This document shows positions 14,230-18,245 of a stretch of DNA of 18,245 nucleotides, piece after piece; the stretch's first letter is position 1; each line of letters starts with the position of its first letter. The DNA lies in contig DDJQ01000053.1 of assembly GCA_002339125.1 (NCBI GenBank), forward strand, positions 1-18,245. The letters are read 5' to 3'. The position numbers and the translations under genes were made by a program. The notes below the pieces were generated by a model, which was given only the letters and a program-made list of their open reading frames with translations, was not told the origin of the DNA and searched no databases. Origin of the DNA: Alteromonadaceae bacterium UBA2620 (GTDB taxonomy: Bacteria; Pseudomonadota; Gammaproteobacteria; Enterobacterales; Alteromonadaceae).

Positions 14230-14889
14230 ATGGCATTAACAAGAGATCAGATTGCGATGCGCGTGGCGCAGGAGTTTCAGGACGGTAACTATGTCAACCT
14301 GGGAATTGGTATCCCTACGCTGGCCGCGAACTATGTGCCAGACGGTATCAGCGTTATGCTGCAGTCAGAAAATGGCTTACTGGGCATGGGCCGTTACCCT
14401 ACCGAGGAAGAAGTCGACGCGGATATGATCAACGCGGGTAAAGAGACCGTAACGGCCATTACCGGCGCCTCTATCTTCAGCTCAGCAGAAAGCTTTGCCA
14501 TGATCCGTGGCGGTCACGTGGATTTTACCGTTCTCGGTGCATTTGAAGTAGATGTAAATGGTAATATCGCCTCGTGGATGATCCCAGGCAAGCTCATTAA
14601 AGGCATGGGTGGCGCAATGGACCTGGTAGCCGGTGCGAAAAACATTATTGTCACCATGACCCACGCCGACAAGCACGGTAACTCTAAGTTATTGCAGGAA
14701 TGTACCCTGCCCCTTACCGGTGTTAACTGCATTACCCGTATCATCACCGATTTAGCAGTACTGGAAGTTAAAGACGGCGCGTTTTACCTGCGCGAGAGAG
14801 CGCCTGGTGTATCGGTAGATGAGATCAAAGAAAAAACCGCTGGTAAGCTGGTGGTAGAGGGTGATGTGCCGGAAATGGCCTTCACCTGA
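14230..14889 (+). CDS. scoB: Succinyl-CoA:3-ketoacid CoA-transferase subunit B
   Basis: A 219-aa beta subunit carrying the active site. The stretch LQSENGLLGMGRYP holds the Glu expected to form the glutamyl-CoA thioester in family I CoA-transferases. NLGIGIPTLAANYVPDG before it and GAMDLVAGAKNIIVTMTH later are also conserved. The ATG at 14230 has GAGG from the end of scoA as its ribosome site (TAGGAGGCAGTC), so the two subunits should be made in equal amounts. A strong terminator follows 23 bases after the stop. Confidence 0.95.
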   Translation: MALTRDQIAMRVAQEFQDGNYVNLGIGIPTLAANYVPDGISVMLQSENGLLGMGRYPTEEEVDADMINAGKETVTAITGASIFSSAESFAMIRGGHVDFTVLGAFEVDVNGNIASWMIPGKLIKGMGGAMDLVAGAKNIIVTMTHADKHGNSKLLQECTLPLTGVNCITRIITDLAVLEVKDGAFYLRERAPGVSVDEIKEKTAGKLVVEGDVPEMAFT

Positions 14890-14912
14890 TTTAAAATCGC
14901 TTAAAAGCTAAC

Positions 14913-14952
14913 AAAGGGGCAACCGTTCAAAACGGCTTGCCCCTTTCTTTTT
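14913..14952 (+). terminator. Strong rho-independent terminator after scoB
   Basis: AAAGGGGCAA (14913-14922) pairs with TTGCCCCTTT (14937-14946), and CCGTT (14923-14927) pairs with AACGG (14931-14935), with one bulged C and a CAA loop. CTTTTT follows. The stem is about 15 bp and ends the scoAB transcript before the helicase promoter. Confidence 0.92.
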
Positions 14953-14962
14953 GGCTTGTGAC

Positions 14963-14990
14963 TTTACTCAGGTACGTAATCAGGGATAAT
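14963..14990 (+). promoter_or_regulatory. Sigma-70 promoter of the RNA helicase gene
   Basis: TTTACT (14963-14968), a 16-base spacer and GATAAT (14985-14990) make a good match, just past the scoB terminator and about 25 bases of leader before the helicase start. Confidence 0.6.
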
Positions 14991-15021
14991 AGGCGCGGAT
15001 CTAAACCGGAGCGAAACAACC

Positions 15022-16350
15022 TTGTTAATTACTGACTTACCTGTACATCATACCCTTATCAGCCGCATAGAAGATAAAGGCTTTACCGAACTCACCGAAG
15101 TTCAGGAAAAAACCATTCTGCCGGCCCTGCTGGGTAAAGATATTATTGCCTCCTCCAAAACCGGCTCAGGTAAGACGTTAGCATTTTTAATACCCGCCGT
15201 GCATCGCTTGCTCACACAAAAGGCATTAAGCCGACAAGATCCCCGTATTCTTATTCTCGCCCCTACCCGCGAACTGGCTAAACAAGTGTTTGGCGAAGCA
15301 AAATGGCTGTGCCAGAAGAAAAACCTGGCCACAGCGTTAATTGTGGGCGGCGATAACTATAACGATCAAACCAAGGCGTTGCGCCGTAATCCGCATATTA
15401 TTGTGGGTACACCGGGCCGGGTAGCCGATCATTTAGAAGATAAAAGCTTCTTTATTAATGGCCTTGAAATGCTGATTTTCGATGAAGCCGACCGCATGCT
15501 CGACTTGGGCTTTGCCCAGTCGCTGAATATGATTAACCGTAAGGCCGATCACCGTAAACGCCAGACCATGTTGTTCTCGGCCACCATGGATCACGTTGAA
15601 CTCAACCATGTGCTGGATTCATTACTTAAGGCACCGGTAAGGGTAGCTGTAGGCAGCGCCACGGCAGAACATACCGACATTACTCAAACCCTTTATTTTG
15701 CCGAGAGCATTGAGCATAAAGATGCCCTGCTCTGCGATCAGTTAACCAATAACACCTATAACCAGGCGATTGTATTTACCGCCACGCGGGATGATGCAGA
15801 ACGCCTGAGTACCATGCTCGGTGAAAGCTTACCTACCCGCACTTCACAGCCACTCAGGGGCGATTACGCCCAGTCAAAACGCTCATTAGTAATGAATGAA
15901 TTTGCCCGTGGTCAGTTTGATATCCTGGTCACCACTGACGTGGCCTCCCGGGGACTTGATTTATCAAAAGTGGGCCTGGTGATAAACTATGACATGCCCA
16001 AACATCCTGAGGAGTATATCCACCGGATTGGCCGTACCGGCCGCGCGGGTAATCAGGGCGCTGCAGTATCGTTTGTTGGTAAACGCGATTGGCAAAGCTT
16101 TTCAGCGCTAAAACAACAGCTCGCTTATCCGCTGGAACCGCAACAGCACGAGAGTCTGCCATCTAAATTCAGCGGTATTAAACCTAAGCCAGCTAAATTA
16201 AAAAAAGCAGCGCAAAAGCATAAACTAACAGAAGGCAAAACGGAACGGCCGGTTAAGAAAACCCAGCGGGTAAGAACTATGACCGGTGAGGACATTGGCC
16301 ATATGCCAATGCGCAGAAAGCCGCAAAAACCACAGGACGAGGAAGAATAA
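15022..16350 (+). CDS. DEAD-box ATP-dependent RNA helicase (SrmB/RhlE-like)
   Basis: A 442-aa two-domain RNA helicase. In order it has a Q motif (GFTELTEVQEKTILPALLGKD), motif I (SSKTGSGKT, 44-52), Ia (PTRELA), Ib (TPGRV), II (DEAD, 154-157) and III (SAT, 186-188). Domain 2 has IV (AIVFTATRD), V (TTDVASRGLD) and VI (HRIGRTGRAG). The last 70 residues form a Lys/Arg-rich tail (KPKPAKLKKAAQKHK and after) typical of RNA-binding extensions. Such proteins help ribosome assembly or mRNA decay, often in the cold. The start is a TTG at 15022, the only in-frame start before the Q motif, with GGAG ten bases before it. SrmB-like length and tail suggest a 50S assembly role, but RhlE is possible. Confidence 0.93.
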   Translation: MLITDLPVHHTLISRIEDKGFTELTEVQEKTILPALLGKDIIASSKTGSGKTLAFLIPAVHRLLTQKALSRQDPRILILAPTRELAKQVFGEAKWLCQKKNLATALIVGGDNYNDQTKALRRNPHIIVGTPGRVADHLEDKSFFINGLEMLIFDEADRMLDLGFAQSLNMINRKADHRKRQTMLFSATMDHVELNHVLDSLLKAPVRVAVGSATAEHTDITQTLYFAESIEHKDALLCDQLTNNTYNQAIVFTATRDDAERLSTMLGESLPTRTSQPLRGDYAQSKRSLVMNEFARGQFDILVTTDVASRGLDLSKVGLVINYDMPKHPEEYIHRIGRTGRAGNQGAAVSFVGKRDWQSFSALKQQLAYPLEPQQHESLPSKFSGIKPKPAKLKKAAQKHKLTEGKTERPVKKTQRVRTMTGEDIGHMPMRRKPQKPQDEEE

Positions 16351-16584
16351 ATCAACGTGGAGAGCATGAACCCTGGGTTATTTTAACTTGATAAAATGCA
16401 AGCCCGTATTTATGGGAAATACTGCTCATAGCCCTGCCTGAATTGATAACTCAGTATCTTTGCAAACCGATGTTCAGGGAATACCGCCCCTTCACCAAAC
16501 AGGTATTGTAGTTTTACCACTCATGGCGAAACCACCGCCACTGGCACACTGGCGGGTTAAGCAATGCCTTGCGAACACGAGTAA

Positions 16585-16607
16585 AAAGCCGCTTTTGAAG
16601 CGGCTTT
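16585..16607 (-). terminator. Rho-independent terminator after the EF-hand gene
   Basis: AAAGCCGCTT (16585-16594) and AAGCGGCTTT (16598-16607) form a perfect 10-bp stem with a TTG loop, 18 bases past the EF-hand stop. Read on the minus strand it ends in TTTTTAC. It may also slow transcripts from the helicase side. Confidence 0.85.
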
Positions 16608-16625
16608 AGTCTGTTTAAGTACGGC

Positions 16626-16868
16626 TTAGTATTCCCACCAGCACTCCTGCCACCAGGCAAGAAATTCTTCAAAGTCGATATACCCATCGTGGTTTTCATC
16701 GATAAGTTTAAAGCCTTCTTCTACGTGGCTGACTTTGGTTTTAGGTGAAATTACCGTTAATAACTCAATAAATTCCTGCAGGTCGATCTGACCGTTACCA
16801 TCACGGTCAAAGAAGCTAAAATCTTTTTGAATCGCTTCTACTTTTTCGGGTGTTAATTCAGTAGACAC
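16626..16868 (-). CDS. Small two-EF-hand calcium-binding protein
   Basis: An 80-aa protein with two EF-hand loops, DRDGNGQIDLQE and DENHDGYIDFEE, each with acidic residues at loop positions 1, 3 and 12, Asn or Asp at 5 and Gly at 6. The helices around them (KDFSFF, FIELLTVIS, EEGFKLI, FLAWWQECWWEY) complete a paired EF-hand fold. There is no signal peptide, so it is likely a cytoplasmic calcium sensor or buffer. I chose the GTG at 16868, which has AGGGA eight bases before it. An ATG at 16898 would add ten residues (MHRKPTGNQT) but has a poor ribosome site. The gene follows trhO by about 60 bases on the same strand and ends at a terminator. The calcium role and any partner are not proven. Confidence 0.88.
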   Translation of the reverse strand: MSTELTPEKVEAIQKDFSFFDRDGNGQIDLQEFIELLTVISPKTKVSHVEEGFKLIDENHDGYIDFEEFLAWWQECWWEY

Positions 16869-16927
16869 TGTCTGATTCCCTGTCGGTTTTCGATGCAATG
16901 GAGTGTAACCCCAGCTCTACCGAATGT

Positions 16928-17926
16928 CTACGACTTAACTTGTTTTTGCGCATGCAAAGCACGTAACCGCTGCTCTTCTGCCTTGGCCTTGCGACGGGCT
17001 TCCATAGCATCACGGGCTTCAGTACCAACGTGTTCTTCATTGCGCTCACGGGCCAGATTAATCTGCTTTTCCCGTTCGCGGAAACGTTCAATCTGTTCTT
17101 CGCTATGAGTACCAAAACAATGCGGACAGCTTACGCCGCTTTCGTATTTATCACTTTGCTTATCGGCTTCAGTAATTGGTAACCGGCAAGCATAACACTG
17201 ATCGTAGGCACTCTTTTCCAGGTCGTGATTCACCGCTACGCGATTATCGAAGACAAAGCAGTCGCCTTCCCACATCGTCTCTTCTTTTGGCACATCCTCG
17301 AGGTACTGCAGAATACCGCCCTCAAGGTGATAAACTTCTTCAAAGCCCTGCTCTTTTAGATACGCAGTGGACTTTTCGCAGCGGATGCCGCCAGTGCAGA
17401 ACATGGCGACCTTTTTATTTTTCGTCGGGTCGAGATTTTCTTTTACGTAATCCGGAAATTCACGAAAGGTTTTAGTATTCGGATTCACCGCATTTTTAAA
17501 GGTACCAATTTCGATTTCATAATCGTTACGGGTATCAATGAGTACCACATCAGGATCGCTGATAAGAGCATTCCATTCAGCAGGTTTCACATAAGTCCCA
17601 ACGGTCCGACGCGGATCAATACCTTCCACACCCATGGTAACAATTTCTTTTTTCAGTTTAACTTTCGTCCGGTAAAACGGCTGGGTGTCGTGGAATGAAA
17701 TTTTGTAGGAAATCGGGTTAAAGCGTTCATCGCTGTTTAACCAGGCCAGCAGGTTATCTATGCCTTGCTGCGTACCGGACACAGTGCCGTTAATGCCCTC
17801 TGCTGCCAATAACAGAGTGCCTTTAATTTGATTCGCTTCCATTACATCGGTAAGCGGCTGGCGGATAGCTTTATAATCTTCAAGCGCGACGAATTTGTAT
17901 AGCGCGCATACAACATACTGACTCAT
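16928..17926 (-). CDS. trhO: tRNA uridine(34) hydroxylase, rhodanese-like
   Basis: A 332-aa protein of the YceA/TrhO family, which hydroxylates U34 of certain tRNAs to 5-hydroxyuridine, the first step toward cmo5U or mo5U. An N-terminal alpha/beta domain covers about residues 1-100 and includes GTLLLAAEGINGTVSG. It is followed by a rhodanese domain with the catalytic loop CTGGIRCEKS (C177). The C-terminal region has two CxxC pairs (C244/C247 and C267/C270) that may hold a metal, then a charged helical tail. The frame is open to 17989, but ATG 17926 (MSQYVVCALYKF) is the conserved start and has AAGG before it. The stop is TAG. The EF-hand gene follows. Confidence 0.95.
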   Translation of the reverse strand: MSQYVVCALYKFVALEDYKAIRQPLTDVMEANQIKGTLLLAAEGINGTVSGTQQGIDNLLAWLNSDERFNPISYKISFHDTQPFYRTKVKLKKEIVTMGVEGIDPRRTVGTYVKPAEWNALISDPDVVLIDTRNDYEIEIGTFKNAVNPNTKTFREFPDYVKENLDPTKNKKVAMFCTGGIRCEKSTAYLKEQGFEEVYHLEGGILQYLEDVPKEETMWEGDCFVFDNRVAVNHDLEKSAYDQCYACRLPITEADKQSDKYESGVSCPHCFGTHSEEQIERFREREKQINLARERNEEHVGTEARDAMEARRKAKAEEQRLRALHAQKQVKS

Positions 17927-17979
17927 ATTTTTTAACCTTTGCGAGTTGGAACGTAAAACCAGAGCAAAAATGCGCGCGG

Positions 17980-17988
17980 AATATAGCA
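17980..17988 (-). promoter_or_regulatory. Possible extended -10 promoter of trhO
   Basis: Read on the minus strand this is TGCTATATT, an extended -10 (TG-N-TATATT) about 54 bases before the trhO ATG. The sequence before it is a T-run and no clear -35 is present, as is common for extended -10 promoters. Confidence 0.4.
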
Positions 17989-18032
17989 AAAAAATCGGCA
18001 GGCGAAAACCCGACGGGGGGATTTACCGGCGT

Positions 18033-18245
18033 TTAAACTGCGATAGCCTGGGAGGCTGGAATGGTATCGGCCAGTAAGGTAGCGTCTGGCTCTCTGATTT
18101 GCGACGCTTTTTCACTCACCCAGGCGAGTTGCGTACGATAAGGGCAATTTTGTTTTACTTCAGGTTCCAGCCGCTTACTGTTGTTATGGAAACTTAACGG
18201 ATCCGGGCTGATGGCCTGCCACAGACGGATGTGCTCATTGCTGAA
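18033..18245 (-). CDS. C-terminal fragment of an unrecognised protein
   Basis: Seventy codons are open on the minus strand from the window edge to TAA at 18033-18035. The start is outside the window. The peptide is fairly polar (IRLWQAISPDPLSFHNN, NCPYRTQLAWVSEKAS) and ends in PASQAIAV. It has no membrane segment or motif that I recognise. Codon use resembles the neighbours and the frame ends shortly before the trhO promoter, so it is probably a real gene end. I cannot name a family. Confidence 0.6.
   Translation of the reverse strand, partial: FSNEHIRLWQAISPDPLSFHNNSKRLEPEVKQNCPYRTQLAWVSEKASQIREPDATLLADTIPASQAIAV

Noticed and set aside
16535..16555. Hairpin CCGCCA/TGGCGG between the helicase and EF-hand genes
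   Set aside because: Only six base pairs and no T-run on either side; a much better terminator lies about 30 bases to the right.

Overview
The window looks like chromosomal DNA of a marine gammaproteobacterium, most likely of the order Alteromonadales. The evidence is protein character and gene order: a CysB that reads collinearly with the E. coli protein and has the same length (324 aa), the pabB–nudL–sdaA order also found in E. coli, a long two-domain [4Fe-4S] class I fumarase, TrhO, and a family PL10 pectate lyase relic. I infer the taxonomy from recall of these families; no search was run. There are no rRNA or tRNA genes, no CRISPR array, no insertion sequence and no phage genes that I can see.

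Layout. 1-1733: the 3' end of a diguanylate cyclase gene (+) meets rmuC (-) tail to tail, the two TAA stops sharing one TTAA. 1834-3363: class I fumarase (-), followed by two hairpins, one of them a good terminator. 3364-3539 is a divergent control region. 3540-7027: pabB, nudL (GTG start overlapping the pabB stop) and sdaA, all +. 7014-8168: a PL10 pectate lyase gene (-) that keeps one reading frame over its whole length but carries two in-frame TAG codons, called here as a pseudogene. 8214-9188: cysB (-). 9365-10910: a small soluble histidine kinase followed by a membrane-anchored coiled-coil protein (+). 11063-12022: a Tat-exported TIM-barrel protein of the sugar isomerase/epimerase type (+). 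12077-13420: a GlcG/HbpS-type protein and a LysR regulator (-). 13522-14889: the two subunits of a succinyl-CoA:3-ketoacid CoA-transferase (+), divergent from the LysR gene and closed by a strong terminator. 15022-16350: a DEAD-box RNA helicase (+). 16626-17926: a two-EF-hand protein and trhO (-). 18033-18245: the C-terminal part of an unrecognised protein (-).

How the genes work together. Most are housekeeping genes for central carbon metabolism (fumarase, serine dehydratase, ketoacid CoA transfer), folate synthesis (pabB), cofactor hydrolysis (nudL), sulfur regulation (cysB), and RNA or tRNA work (helicase, trhO). The LysR gene and scoAB share a 101-bp divergent region with a good sigma-70 promoter and an AT-rich dyad over its -35, so LysR control of the CoA-transferase is the natural reading. 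The kinase plus membrane-protein pair and the Tat TIM-barrel gene are the least understood parts. The broken pectate lyase suggests a lineage losing, or variably expressing, a pectin-degrading enzyme.

The longest stretch without a gene is 16351-16625 (275 bp). It holds only a terminator hairpin near its right end and a second hairpin at about 16535-16555. I found no convincing new multi-gene system. The most informative oddity is the double-amber pectate lyase.
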